From positions 1,473,880 through 1,537,879 of the forward strand of contig JADIYP010000001.1 of NCBI GenBank assembly GCA_016705235.1: a DNA stretch of 64,000 bases, written 5' to 3'. The position numbers were made by a program, and so were the translations under genes. Source of the DNA: Candidatus Leptovillus affinis. Its GTDB lineage: Bacteria > Chloroflexota > Anaerolineae > Promineifilales > Promineifilaceae. The notes under the pieces are model-generated. The model saw only the letters and a list, made by a program, of their open reading frames with translations. It had not been told where the DNA came from and searched no databases. This document shows, one piece after another, positions 34,254 through 44,300 of the stretch (positions within the stretch are counted from its first letter, which is position 1; every line of letters begins with the position of its first letter).

Positions 34254-35092
34254 ACCCGTCGCCGCTGCTCATTCACTTTGGCGACCAGGCCGTCTCTCTG
34301 CAATGCGACGATCTGGAGATGGCCGCCTATCTGGCCGAGATGTTCCGGCATAGTTTAGACGGCCGTTACCCCCCACACGCCACCTACCACATCAGCCAAA
34401 ACGATCACGGCCGTTTCGTCCTGCGCCGCGACGGGCACAGCTTGCAAACCGGCCCAACGGCCGTCGCCCTGCTGCCCTGGCTGATGCAAGATTTAGTGTC
34501 CGCGCTCATCGAAGCGCAAGCCAACCACCTGATATTTCACGCAGGCGGCGTGATAGTTGACGAAATGGGCGTTTTCCTTGGCGGACCAACCGGCAGTGGC
34601 AAATCCACCCTCACGGCCTGCCTGCTGGCCAACGGGGCGACCTACCTCAGCGACGAAGTCGCCGCCCTGTCGCCCGGCGACCCGCCGACCATGACGGGCC
34701 TGGCTCGCCCCCTGGTGCTGAAGGAAGCGCTGCCGCCCGCCTGGGCGCCCTGGCTGCCCGACCCAACCTCGCCGCCGCTGGCGGCGATGACCGATGGCAC
34801 CCATTGGATTTTGCCCGCCTGGATGGGCGCAGGCGTTACGGCCGGCCCTGCGCCGCTGCGTCTGCTGCTGTTTCCTACTTACCGGGCGGACGTGTCGTTA
34901 GATATACGGCCGTTAACCCCTGCCGAAGCCGCTTTTCACCTGCTGCAAAACCTGGTCAACGCCCGCAATTTGCCGGATAAGGGCGTCTCCTCGGCGGCCA
35001 ACATAGCTCGCCATGTGCCTGCCTACCAGATCGCTTACGACGAAGCAACGGCCGTTGCCGCCTGGATTCACGATCAATCCCTCCGCCTATGA
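34250..35092 (+). CDS. HprK-related serine kinase-like protein
   Basis: The 280-residue protein contains a P-loop GGPTGSGKST at 111-120 with the preceding HAGGVIVDEMGVFL, and YLSDEVAAL as the acidic motif. This is the arrangement of HPr kinase/phosphorylase relatives but without the HPr-specific regulatory domain. It should phosphorylate or otherwise act with ATP on an unknown protein or peptide. The N-terminal 90 residues are family-specific. ATG at 34250 and stop at 35090-35092 both overlap the neighbouring genes by 4 bp, so the three genes are tightly coupled. Confidence 0.85.
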   Translation: MNPSPLLIHFGDQAVSLQCDDLEMAAYLAEMFRHSLDGRYPPHATYHISQNDHGRFVLRRDGHSLQTGPTAVALLPWLMQDLVSALIEAQANHLIFHAGGVIVDEMGVFLGGPTGSGKSTLTACLLANGATYLSDEVAALSPGDPPTMTGLARPLVLKEALPPAWAPWLPDPTSPPLAAMTDGTHWILPAWMGAGVTAGPAPLRLLLFPTYRADVSLDIRPLTPAEAAFHLLQNLVNARNLPDKGVSSAANIARHVPAYQIAYDEATAVAAWIHDQSLRL

Positions 35093-36186
35093 GTAATGTG
35101 GATGGCCTGCTGTTGGCCTGCGCCCACCTCCCCCAGAATGACGACTCCCGTTTAGCCCAACATCTGGCCTCTTTTGCCGCCTGGGACGCGCTGCTGCCGG
35201 CGGCCGAGACCCAGGGACTGGGACCGCTGCTCTACGCCCACATGCGGCGCGCGGCCTTCGACCCACCGCCGGCCGTGCGCTTGGGCCTGCAAGGGATGTT
35301 TTTGCGCGCCCGGCATTGGCACGAGGTAGCCCAGGCCGTCGTTGGGGATGCCTTGCAGGCCGCCCAGCAAGCCGATGTGCCGCTGGTCGTGTTGAAGGGG
35401 ATGGCGCTGGCCAGCGTGGTTTACCCGGAACCCGCGCTGCGTCCCATGCGCGATGTGGATGTGCTGGTAAGCTCGGCCGACGAGCCGCGCCTGCGCCGGG
35501 CGCTGGCTGATTGGGGGTTCTCGCCGCTGGCAAGCGGTCCCATTCCTCCAGACCACCGGCATGGCGTGGGGCTGGCGCGAACGGTGGATGGCGCGGTGGT
35601 GCAGTTGGAACTGCATCACAATTTGTTTAGCGGCTTTATGGCCGGGGATTCGTTGACATTGGCGGATGTGGCGGCCTGGTTACGGCCGTTTTACCTGGGC
35701 GACCAGCAAGCCTTTACTTTAGACCACGAAGTTATGTTGTGGCATCTGTACCGGCACATGATTGTGGAGCCATGGCGGTTGATTCGCTTGGTGGACCTGG
35801 TGGCGTATGCGGAAAAATTTTCCGGGCGGATCAATTGGGCGCGCTTGCGGCGGCGTTATCCGCTGGTGGCCCCGGCATTGGCGCTGCTGCACGGCATCAC
35901 GCCATTGTCGGCGCAGTTGCAGGCCAGATCTGGCATCAACCCCACCTTTACCTTGGCGCTGACAGAAATCCCCCGCGATTGGCCGCCTCTTGGCGATGCT
36001 CGCTGGGCGGAGATGGGGCATGGGCAGCGGGCGCGGGCGTTGTTTTTCCCCCAGCCGGCCTCGTTGAGCCTGTATTATGGCATAAAGAGCCAGAATGAAT
36101 TGGCCTGGCAGCGCTGGCTGCGTCATCCCATGCAAGTGGGCGTGTGGATTATGCGGCGGGTGGTGTGGGGACAGAGCCGGTCTTGA
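35089..36186 (+). CDS. Nucleotidyltransferase, NTP_transf_5 type
   Basis: The 365-residue protein has the fold's signatures LVVLKGMALASVVYPEPALR and MRDVDVLV, with the metal-binding Asp pair D122 and D124. Later it has VQLELHHNLFSG and a helical C-terminal domain (IVEPWRLIRLVDLVAYAEKF). This family often accompanies PqqD/HprK genes and lasso-peptide or exopolysaccharide loci. A nucleotide or nucleotidyl transfer to a peptide, protein or small molecule is expected. Its last 38 bp overlap the convergent kinase gene. Confidence 0.85.
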   Translation: MSNVDGLLLACAHLPQNDDSRLAQHLASFAAWDALLPAAETQGLGPLLYAHMRRAAFDPPPAVRLGLQGMFLRARHWHEVAQAVVGDALQAAQQADVPLVVLKGMALASVVYPEPALRPMRDVDVLVSSADEPRLRRALADWGFSPLASGPIPPDHRHGVGLARTVDGAVVQLELHHNLFSGFMAGDSLTLADVAAWLRPFYLGDQQAFTLDHEVMLWHLYRHMIVEPWRLIRLVDLVAYAEKFSGRINWARLRRRYPLVAPALALLHGITPLSAQLQARSGINPTFTLALTEIPRDWPPLGDARWAEMGHGQRARALFFPQPASLSLYYGIKSQNELAWQRWLRHPMQVGVWIMRRVVWGQSRS

Positions 36187-37360
36187 TAGACTGGTAAGCA
36201 GCGACTGCATCTGTTGGCGGCGGCGCCTGGGGCAGGGTGAACCAAAACGTGCTGCCGTTGCCCAATTGGCTGTCTACGCCGACATGCCCGCCGCACTTTT
36301 CTACGATGCGGCGAACGATGGAGAGACCCAATCCTTTGCCTTGGGTGCGTTGTGGATTGAGGCGGGTGTGGGTTTTAAATAATCGAAATTGGTCAGCTTC
36401 GGTAATGCCGTCGCCGTTGTCTTTTACCCAGAAGCAGATGGTGCTGTCTGGGGTGATGCTGGCTCCCAATTGCAAGGTGGGCGGCGTTCCGCCGTATTTC
36501 AGGGCGTTGCTGATGTAGTTGACCCACACTTCTTCGATCCATGAGGGGTAGCCAACGGCCGTCGGCCACTCGTCTGGCTGGCTAATTTGGGCGCCGCTTT
36601 CTTGAATTTCAAATACGAGCCGTTTACATGCTTCGGCGACAATTCGCTGCATATTCAGCGGGATCAGCATCGCTTCTTCTCGGTCTACGCTGGCCAGCAG
36701 CAAAATTTCGTTGAGTACATTGTTCATTTTGTGGCCGCTTTGCAAAATGCGTTTCAGCGCCAACTGGCCTTCGGCATCCATTTGATCCAAATAAACCATG
36801 TGTAGATAGCTGCCATACCCGATGACTTGTCCCAGAAGCCCCTGGACCTGATGGGCGACGGTGTGGGCAAACTGGTCTAATTCTTCGTTGCGGGTTTGCA
36901 GCTCGATGGTTTGCTGGGCCAATTGGTTTTTAGCCTGAAGGTGGTTGTTGATCAGGTGTTGGCGTTCGATGGCGTGGCGAATGGCGCGGATCAGAAGCTG
37001 GGCGTCGATGCTGCCTTTTACCAGGTAATCTTGCGCGCCCTCCTTCATGGCTTTGGAGGTGATGGTTTGATCGTCCAGGCCGCTCAGGACGATGATTGGG
37101 GTGCCGGGGGCGTTGATCTTGATTTTTTTGAAGGTGTCTAGACCCTGGCTGTCGGGCAGGGAAAGGTCGAGCAGAATGGTTTGATAGGTGTTTTTGGCCA
37201 GCAAGCTGGCAGCCTCGGAAACACGTTTGGCTTGATGAATGGTTATCTCTTCAGGCTGAGGGGTTGGAATTGCCGCCAGGCTGTTGAGCAGGTAACGGAT
37301 GAGGTCGGCGTCGGCCTGGCTGTCTTCAATCAGAAGAATGTTGATGAGTGGTTGATTCAT
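36149..37360 (-). CDS. Receiver-histidine kinase protein
   Basis: The 403-residue cytoplasmic protein has an N-terminal receiver domain (INILLIEDSQADADLI, phospho-acceptor in TILLDLSLPDSQG, and DYLVKG), a short coiled coil, a DHp with the atypical motif FAHTVAHQVQGLLGQV, and an ATPase domain (YISNALKYGG, DNGDGITEAD, GKGLGLSIVRRI). The layout fits phosphorelay kinases controlled by an upstream kinase. GGAG lies before the ATG at 37360. Its 3' end overlaps the nucleotidyltransferase on the other strand. With the next two genes it forms a leftward signalling operon. Confidence 0.9.
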   Translation of the reverse strand: MNQPLINILLIEDSQADADLIRYLLNSLAAIPTPQPEEITIHQAKRVSEAASLLAKNTYQTILLDLSLPDSQGLDTFKKIKINAPGTPIIVLSGLDDQTITSKAMKEGAQDYLVKGSIDAQLLIRAIRHAIERQHLINNHLQAKNQLAQQTIELQTRNEELDQFAHTVAHQVQGLLGQVIGYGSYLHMVYLDQMDAEGQLALKRILQSGHKMNNVLNEILLLASVDREEAMLIPLNMQRIVAEACKRLVFEIQESGAQISQPDEWPTAVGYPSWIEEVWVNYISNALKYGGTPPTLQLGASITPDSTICFWVKDNGDGITEADQFRLFKTHTRLNPQRTQGKGLGLSIVRRIVEKCGGHVGVDSQLGNGSTFWFTLPQAPPPTDAVAAYQSIKTGSVPTPPAA

Positions 37361-37415
37361 AACAGGCTCCAGCGATGCTGTGGCCAGCAAGGAAGTTGAG
37401 AAAATACGGTTTTGT

Positions 37416-37862
37416 TCATGGTAACTGGACGATACTTAACCAGAATTGTTCGATTTGTTTGATGACGGTCATGAATTCGTCGAGGTTGGCGGGTTTGGTG
37501 ATGTAGCTGTTGGCGTGGTGTTCGTAGGTCTGACGAATATCCTCGGCGGCTTTGGAGTTGGTGAGGATGACGATGGGGATGCGTTTGATGTCGGGTGTTT
37601 TTTTGATTTCGGCGAGGACCTGACGGCCGTCTTTCTTAGGCAGGTTCAGGTCTAACAAGATCATATCGGGACGGGGAACGGCCGTAAATCGGCCGGTCTG
37701 GCGCAAAAACTCCAACGCTTCTGCGCCATCGCGCACGACATGCAGGATGGTGTTTTGATTGGCCTCTTTGAAGGCTTCCTGGGTCAGGCGAATATCGGCC
37801 GGATTGTCTTCTACCAATAAAATGTTGGTCAGCGTTTTGGTCGGGCTTTGTGAATCGGTCAT
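37416..37862 (-). CDS. Single-domain response regulator, Rcp1-like
   Basis: The 148-residue protein is a lone receiver domain: NILLVEDNPADIRLTQEAF, phospho-acceptor in MILLDLNLPKKDGRQVL, IVILTNSKAAEDI, and SYITKPANLDEF. The insertion and the NPADIRLTQEAFKE motif are those of Rcp1-type regulators that accept phosphate from phytochrome-like kinases. It lies 17 bp after the GAF kinase and before the receiver-kinase gene, so a relay GAF kinase to this protein to receiver-kinase is plausible. Confidence 0.92.
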   Translation of the reverse strand: MTDSQSPTKTLTNILLVEDNPADIRLTQEAFKEANQNTILHVVRDGAEALEFLRQTGRFTAVPRPDMILLDLNLPKKDGRQVLAEIKKTPDIKRIPIVILTNSKAAEDIRQTYEHHANSYITKPANLDEFMTVIKQIEQFWLSIVQLP

Positions 37863-37879
37863 TGTATTTGTGTCCTTTC

Positions 37880-39736
37880 TTACGTGGGCAGCGTGAAATA
37901 AAACGTGGCGCCTTCTCCAGGTTGAGATTCTACCCAGATACGGCCGTTATGACGCTCTACAATTTTCTTGCAAATGGCCAGCCCAATTCCGGTTCCGGGA
38001 TATTCTTCCAGGGTATGCAGGCGCTGGAAAATAGCAAAAATTCGTTCGGCATACTCAAGGTCTAAGCCAATGCCATTATCCTGCACCCAGAACAGCCAAT
38101 CTTGCCCGTCGTTCCGACAGCCAATAAAAACTTCTGGTTGGGCCGCGCTAAACTTAATCGCGTTGCTGATCAGATTTTGCCACAACTGCCGCAGTTGAAC
38201 GGCGTCGCCCAACAGGGTTGGCAAAGGGTCGGCATGGATAATCGCCCCGGTTTCTTCGATGGTTACCTGAAGGTTTGCCAGCGCTTCCGCTAAAACGTCA
38301 TGGCAGTTTGTTACGGCGAACGGCGACCCTGATCGACCCAAATAGGAATAATCTAACAGCCCGTTGATCAGGTCGCGCATCCGCAGCGCGCCATCAACGA
38401 TGTAATGAAAAAACAGGTCGGCGTCTTCATCAAACTGGCCCCCGTAGCGCCGCTGCAACAACTGCACATAGCTGACAACAATGCGCAATGGCTCCTGAAG
38501 ATCATGCGAGGCCACATAAGCAAACTGCGCCAATTCCAGATTTTGTTCTTCCAAAACCTGGGCATGCTGCTTGACCTGTTCGTAGAGACGGGCTTGTTCG
38601 ATGGCAATGGCTAAGGGGGCGGCGATTTCGCCAACGGCCGTAACCTCACTTTCATCAAACGCGTCCGCCGTGTCACGCCCCAGGTTTAAAGTGCCCATTA
38701 ACTTCTCATGCGTGTGCAGCGGGTAAATCAAAATAGATCGCGTCCCCCCGTTCATCAACGTGTTAAAAAACGGCAAAATAGGTTGCAATTTATCCAGTGC
38801 GCCAAAAATTGGCCCTTTGTTTATCAACGCCAAAGTCTCGGTGTTTGGGTCCAGCGGATAATCTCCCTCCATCAGAGAGGTTTCGTCACCACTGGTCACC
38901 GATACAACGTGCGCCCGGCTGTTCTCATAATCAAACATCGTAAAACTTGCCCGGTGGTAAGGCACAATGGTCTTCAAACATTCGATGGCTTTACCGGCGA
39001 TGCTTTCTGGCGATTGGGCCGTCAAGATGGCCTGATCTATCTGGTGCAAACTTTGCAGCCGCTCCGCGTACCGGCGCAGTTCGCGTTCTGCCGCTTTTTG
39101 CTCTTCAAATAAATAGGCGTTTTGGATGGCCGTGGCAATGTGTCCGGATATGCTGCTAAACGTGGCCAGGTCCAATTGGTCAAAACGATAGGACCGATCG
39201 TCTTGCACATCCAGAACGCCCAGAACCTGCCGGCCAAGGATCAGCGGCACGGCCAACTCGCAGCGTGTATTGGGCAGCAGCGGGTTGGGCATAAAGTCTG
39301 GCTCCAGGCTTACATCATCTACCAGAATGGTGTACCCATCGCGGGCGGCGCGAGCGACCAGGCTGTGTTCGGTGTCCAGGGCAATCGTATGGCGACGATC
39401 GCGCAGACGCTCACCAACGGAGCCAGAACCGGCCACCATGCGTAGGATGCCGTCGTCGCCGTCCAGCAGATAGACGTGGACGTGATAAAGCTCGAACCGT
39501 TCTTTTAGCAGCGTGACAACCTCGCTCAACAATGGGTCTAACTCCAAAATTGAGCTGAGTTGTTTGGAAACTTCGGCCGCTGTACGCAGTTGGTTAGCAA
39601 AACGAGATATTTGCGCCCCGGTTTCTTTGTAAGTTGCCAGTTCAGCCTCTAATCTTTGGACGGTTCTCGTGAGGACCGCGATTTGTTCTGCGCTGCTAGC
39701 TTGTTTGGGTGAGGTTGGCTCCCTGGTTTGGGTCAT
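37880..39736 (-). CDS. Histidine kinase with two GAF domains
   Basis: The 618-residue soluble kinase has an N-terminal coiled coil, a GAF domain (about 50-205: VTLLKERFELYHVHVYLL to TAIQNAYLFEEQ), a second GAF (about 235-385), then a phytochrome-type DHp (YVASHDLQEPLRIVVSYVQL) and ATPase domain (NLISNAIKFSAAQP, DNGIGLDLEYAERIF, GTGIGLAICKKI). The chromophore cysteine region of phytochromes was not recognised, so the ligand is unknown. The ATG at 39736 was chosen over an earlier in-frame start that lacks family similarity. It heads the operon with the Rcp1-like regulator. Confidence 0.9.
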   Translation of the reverse strand: MTQTREPTSPKQASSAEQIAVLTRTVQRLEAELATYKETGAQISRFANQLRTAAEVSKQLSSILELDPLLSEVVTLLKERFELYHVHVYLLDGDDGILRMVAGSGSVGERLRDRRHTIALDTEHSLVARAARDGYTILVDDVSLEPDFMPNPLLPNTRCELAVPLILGRQVLGVLDVQDDRSYRFDQLDLATFSSISGHIATAIQNAYLFEEQKAAERELRRYAERLQSLHQIDQAILTAQSPESIAGKAIECLKTIVPYHRASFTMFDYENSRAHVVSVTSGDETSLMEGDYPLDPNTETLALINKGPIFGALDKLQPILPFFNTLMNGGTRSILIYPLHTHEKLMGTLNLGRDTADAFDESEVTAVGEIAAPLAIAIEQARLYEQVKQHAQVLEEQNLELAQFAYVASHDLQEPLRIVVSYVQLLQRRYGGQFDEDADLFFHYIVDGALRMRDLINGLLDYSYLGRSGSPFAVTNCHDVLAEALANLQVTIEETGAIIHADPLPTLLGDAVQLRQLWQNLISNAIKFSAAQPEVFIGCRNDGQDWLFWVQDNGIGLDLEYAERIFAIFQRLHTLEEYPGTGIGLAICKKIVERHNGRIWVESQPGEGATFYFTLPT

Positions 39737-39891
39737 TGTCTTTTGCCTTGTTGCCTTGTTGTGTTGGTGAATAGTTGTTAGCCACCGCCTGGTAAAACCG
39801 GTCAATACGTTTCAGATATTTCTGTTCACTACTGTAGCGGTGTACAGAGGGGCGCATTGGTTTCTGTGTAGGCACATTTTAGCATAAGTTG

Positions 39892-39924
39892 TGCTATAAT
39901 TTCTTGTAGAACGTATGGTCTACA
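39892..39924 (+). promoter_or_regulatory. Extended -10 promoter and overlapping operator-like dyad
   Basis: TGCTATAAT (39892-39900) is a strong extended -10. The dyad TGTAGA-N8-TCTACA at 39905-39924 covers the expected start site, suiting autorepression by the WYL regulator encoded 17 bp further on. Confidence 0.5.
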
Positions 39925-39940
39925 TTCTGGGGTGTAAGCG

Positions 39941-40918
39941 ATGGCACGATTAGCGACACGGACAGCGCGGCTGCGCGAGATTGAGTCTTTATTGTTGTTG
40001 GCGCCGGAAGGTCTGACGGCGGTTGAATTGGCGGATGATTTAGGGGTTGACCGGCGCACGGTGTATCGGGACGTAGAGTTTTTGTGTGATCAGGGTGTGC
40101 CTGTGTGGCAGGAAAACGGCCGTTTCGGGATCAATCGCAGCCGTTATTTAGCCAGTATCCGGCTTTCCTTTCAGGAAGCCATGGCCCTGGTGCTGGCCGG
40201 GCTTCTGCTTTCGCGCACAGTTGAAGACCGCAATCCTCATGTCATGGCTGCCTTGCGCAAGCTGGCCTCCACCCTGCCCAAACCCCTTAGCAACCATCTC
40301 CAGCGCGCCGCCGACCGCGTGGACCAACGCGAAACGAGCAGCCAGGGCGCCGTTCTGGAAGCCGTTGCCGAAGGCTGGGGAACCGGCCAACAGGTAAAAA
40401 TCGGCTACCGTTCGCCACGCAGCGGGGTGCTGCGCCAGCGGGTCATCTGCCCATATGCCCTGGAGCCGACCCCCTCAGGCATCTACGTTATTGGTCATGA
40501 CAGTTGGTCGGACGAAATTCGCACCTTTAAGCTGGATCGGCTGGAGAGCGCGGCCGTTTTAAAGAAAAAGTTCACCATCCCAGAAGATTTTGATCTGGAA
40601 GCACGGCTGGCTTCCGGCTGGCGAATCATGGCCGGCGACGAGGTGAATGAAGTTGTTTTGCGCTTTGCGCCCGAAGTAAATGCCCAGGTGCGTGAACGCC
40701 AGTGGCACCCATCGCAGACGCTTGAGGCCACGCCGGCCGGCGGCTGCCTGCTGCGCGTACAGGTGGCGGAACCATTGGAAATGAAGCCGTGGATTCGTAG
40801 TTGGGGCGCGCAGGTAGAAGTTTTAGCGCCTGGCTGGCTGCGGGCCGATCTGGCCGTGGAAATGCGCCAGGCGGCCGCCCTTTATATTCCTCAGGCTATT
40901 TCCGCGCCGACGGATTGA
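39941..40918 (+). CDS. WYL-domain transcriptional regulator
   Basis: The 325-residue protein begins with an HTH_11/DeoR-like winged helix (LREIESLLLLAPEGLTAVELADDLGVDRRTVYRDVEFL). It has a middle helical region, a WYL domain (about 145-215, with VKIGYRSPRSG and RTFKLDRLESA) and a WCX C-terminal domain. WYL proteins bind ligands, often nucleic acids or nucleotides, and usually repress. It stands alone, divergent from the GAF-kinase operon; no CRISPR or defence genes are adjacent. A dyad over its own start site suggests autoregulation. Confidence 0.92.
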   Translation: MARLATRTARLREIESLLLLAPEGLTAVELADDLGVDRRTVYRDVEFLCDQGVPVWQENGRFGINRSRYLASIRLSFQEAMALVLAGLLLSRTVEDRNPHVMAALRKLASTLPKPLSNHLQRAADRVDQRETSSQGAVLEAVAEGWGTGQQVKIGYRSPRSGVLRQRVICPYALEPTPSGIYVIGHDSWSDEIRTFKLDRLESAAVLKKKFTIPEDFDLEARLASGWRIMAGDEVNEVVLRFAPEVNAQVRERQWHPSQTLEATPAGGCLLRVQVAEPLEMKPWIRSWGAQVEVLAPGWLRADLAVEMRQAAALYIPQAISAPTD

Positions 40919-41382
40919 GGTGTTGGGCCTTCTGCATGTGTGGGTTTGGCCAGGGTTGACCCTCTCCCCCTCACGCCTCACGTAGCACGCTTCAAAAAGG
41001 CGCTGCCTGCTCATTTACCCAAACCCACAAAGTGTTGTTGCCCCATCCTCCCCAATTCCCGAACCATACCCTTACTTTGGTCGTTTTTTATTGGGAATCC
41101 CTGTCTGACGTGATACTATATTTGCGTCGGGTCAGGTACGCTTGGTTTGGCCGGGTTAGAGGGAAACAAGAACGTTTACGGCGCATGGAACCATTGCTGT
41201 GGGACAACTGGATGTTACGTTAGGCGCTTGGGCGCAAAATTTGGCGCGAGCAGCGCGGCTGGAAGAAGGTGTTTTTGCGGCAACGGCCGTTCTCTTCTTG
41301 TCCACACCCACCATCTGCGGATCGCCGACCGCATTTGTATTCGATCGATTCGCTTAATTTTGGAAAACGGCCGTTAAAAAAC
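40919..41382. other. 464-bp intergenic region without a convincing gene
   Basis: 40966-40993 holds a degenerate TCACGCCTCACGTAGCACGC array. TTGGGA (41090-41095) and TACTAT (41113-41118), 17 bp apart, could be a promoter for the large kinase. Two small reading frames on the forward strand (41032-41223 and a GTG-started one at about 41198-41357) show no family features. Confidence 0.5.
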
Positions 41383-44300
41383 ATGTCCTTTTCTCAATTC
41401 CCGCGCAGCTTTGATTTGCATACCGACTCGCCGCAAACGCTAGAAGCGTGGCGCGACCAATTGCTGCATTGGGTGCTGCGGGGCATTTTGCTCTTTTGGG
41501 TGGCCGGGCTGTCTGTGGGGTTGGTCACGACCTACCAGATAGGCCAGCAGACAGGCAATTGGCTGACAAGCTGGTTGGTTATCGGGTTTTATTTGCTCGT
41601 GGCGGCGGCCATGTTGGTTGTGACTTTCTTGCCGCGTTTGGGGTATGCGGCGCGCGTTACCGCATTTTTGCTGCTGGTTTATTTGTTTGGGGTGGCCGAC
41701 TTTTCTTTTCGAGGCTACAGCGGCGACGGCCGTGTCTTCCTGCTGGCGTTTATTGTTCTAACAGCCATATTTTTTAACATTCGGCGCAGTGTGGCCGCTT
41801 TGCTTATCGGCGTTGGCACGCTGCTGCTGGTGGCTGCGCTTCAGCTAAATGGTTACCTGTCTTTCTTGTTGTTAGCCGATACGAATGCCGCAGTCCGGTT
41901 AGCGGACTGGGTGAACAGCATCGCTATCTTTTTGGCGATTAGCATCATGCTGGTTATTTCGGCATCCTATTTGATCCGCAGCCTGGAAAAAAGCGTAACC
42001 GAACTGCGCAAAGAGCGGGATTTTGCAACGACGGTGTTGGATACATCGGGGGCGTTGGTGATGGTGTGTGATCCTGACGGCCGTATCGAACGATTCAACC
42101 GCGCCTGTGTTGCACTATCCGGTTACGCAGCCGCAGAAATGGTCGGTCAATCTGTCGCCGACCGCCTGCTGACGCCCGAAGGAGCGGCACAACTTGAACC
42201 CATTCTGGCCCACCTGCGGCAAGATTTACAACCCGTGCATTACCAGGGAAATTGGCTGACGCGCACCGGTCAGCGCCGGTTGATTGATTGGACCAGCGCG
42301 GTGTTATTGGGCGAAGACGGCCGTGTCCAACACATCATCAGCACCGGTATCGACATCACGCAGCAAGAACTAGCCGCCGCCGAACGCAGCCTTCTCCTGG
42401 CCGCCGAACACGAACAACGCCTTCTGGCCGAGACTCTGGCTGAAGCCACCCTTTCGCTGGCCTCCCAAACACAGCCGGAAGATCTGCTCGACCAGATTTT
42501 GCGCCAGGTGCAGCGAATCGTGCCCTTCAAAGCGGCCCACATCATGTTTCTCAACGACGATATCCTTCAGATCGCTCGTTGGCAGGGATATGATAAACTG
42601 GGCGGCGAAGCCCTGGTGACCAACCTGGAGCAATCATTATCGGCCATGCCTTTGGAACGGGAAGTGGTGGACAGCCGGCAAACGGCCGTCATCCCCGACA
42701 CCTACCAGGACCCCCGCTGGATTGTGTACACCGATACCGCCTGGGTGCGGTCACACCTTGTCGTGCCCATTTTGCAACAAGACAACGTTTTGGGTCTGCT
42801 GCGTCTGGATGGCGACACCCCAGGCGAGTTTGATGATCAAGACACCCAACGCTTGCAACATATCGCCGCCACCATAGCCATCGCGCTGCAAAATTCCAGG
42901 CTGCTGCAAGAAACCCAGCAAATTGCCCAGCGAGTGCAGCATATTTTAAATACAGTTCAAGACGGCATTTTGCTCCTGGATGCGCACCTCAAAGTTGAAC
43001 TCGCCAACCCGGCAGCGCAAAACTATCTCACCTTCCTGGTTCGTACGCCCTCAGGCCAGCCCATCAAATCATTAGGCGGCCGCCCCATCTACGAATTGCT
43101 GCAAGCGCCGCCAGCCGATGCTCTTTGGCACGATGTTTTTGTACCGCAGTTTGCCCGCACCTTTGAAGTGCGCGCTCAACCCACGCAAACGCAGTCTGGC
43201 GGCTGGGTCTTGGTCCTGCGCGATACTACCGAGGCGCGCAAACAACAGCAATACCTTCAGGCGCAAGAAAGATTGGTGATGATCGGGCAACTGGCTGCCG
43301 GCATCGCGCATGATTTTAACAATATCATGACGGTTATTCTGCTGTATACGCAAATGCTTTTAAAGACGCCAGAACTACCCGCTTATTTGAGCGAACGCCT
43401 GGAAACTGTGTTCCAACAATCTAAACTGGCGGCCAGCCTCATCAGTCAGATTCTCGATTTCAGCCGCCAATCGGATGTACAGCGCCGTCCCCTTTCCTTA
43501 CTGCCATTTTTAAAGGAATTCTTCCATTTGTTACGCCGAATGCTGCCAGAAATAATTGAGTTGCGCCTGGAATATGAAGAAGGCGATTATGTGATCAGCG
43601 CGGATCTGACGCGGTTGCAGCAGGTGGTGATGAACCTGGTGGTGAATGCGCGGGATGCCATGCCGGATGGCGGCAATTTGCGCCTGGAATTAACGCGGTT
43701 GGCGGTGAAGGCAGATGGGGCACGGCCGTTACCCGATATGCCTCCCGGTGAATGGATTTGTTTGCAAGTCAGCGATACCGGCGAGGGCATGTCGCCGGAA
43801 ATTCAGCGGCGCATCTTTGAGCCGTTGTTCACCACCAAAGCCCGCAGCAAAGGCACGGGCCTGGGCTTGTCGCAGGTGTACAACATCATCAAACACCATC
43901 AGGGATATATCGACGTCGACAGTACGCCTGGCGAAGGCACAACTTTTTACCTTTACTTTCCTGCCCAGACGCGCTTGACGCCTTTTTTGACCGAAGGCTC
44001 TCATGCGGTGGCGCAAAGAGGCGCGGGTCAGTTGATTCTGGTGGTGGAAGACGAGCAAATTACCCGCGAAGCCATCTGCACCACCCTGGAATCTTTCAAC
44101 TACCGCACCTATTCGGCGGCTAATGGCGAAGAAGCTATTCGCCTGTTTCAGGCCTTCAGCGACGAGATTGCTCTGGTTCTAAGCGACATGGTCATGCCCG
44201 ACATCAGCGGCGCGACGCTTTACTCTCGGCTTCGCGTAATCCAGCCAGAGATCAAGATGATCATTCTGACCGGCTATCCATTTGGCGAGGAAGATCGGGC

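Noticed and set aside
34250..35092. HprK-related protein as a true HPr kinase of sugar regulation
   Set aside because: No HPr or phosphotransferase genes are near, the HprK N-terminal domain is missing, and the PqqD/nucleotidyltransferase context points elsewhere.
39941..40918. WYL regulator as a sign of a nearby CRISPR or phage-defence locus
   Set aside because: No cas, restriction or other defence genes flank it; neighbours are signalling kinases.
41198..41357. GTG-started 52-codon frame upstream of the hybrid kinase
   Set aside because: No ribosome site or recognisable motif; it ends within the leader of the kinase gene.
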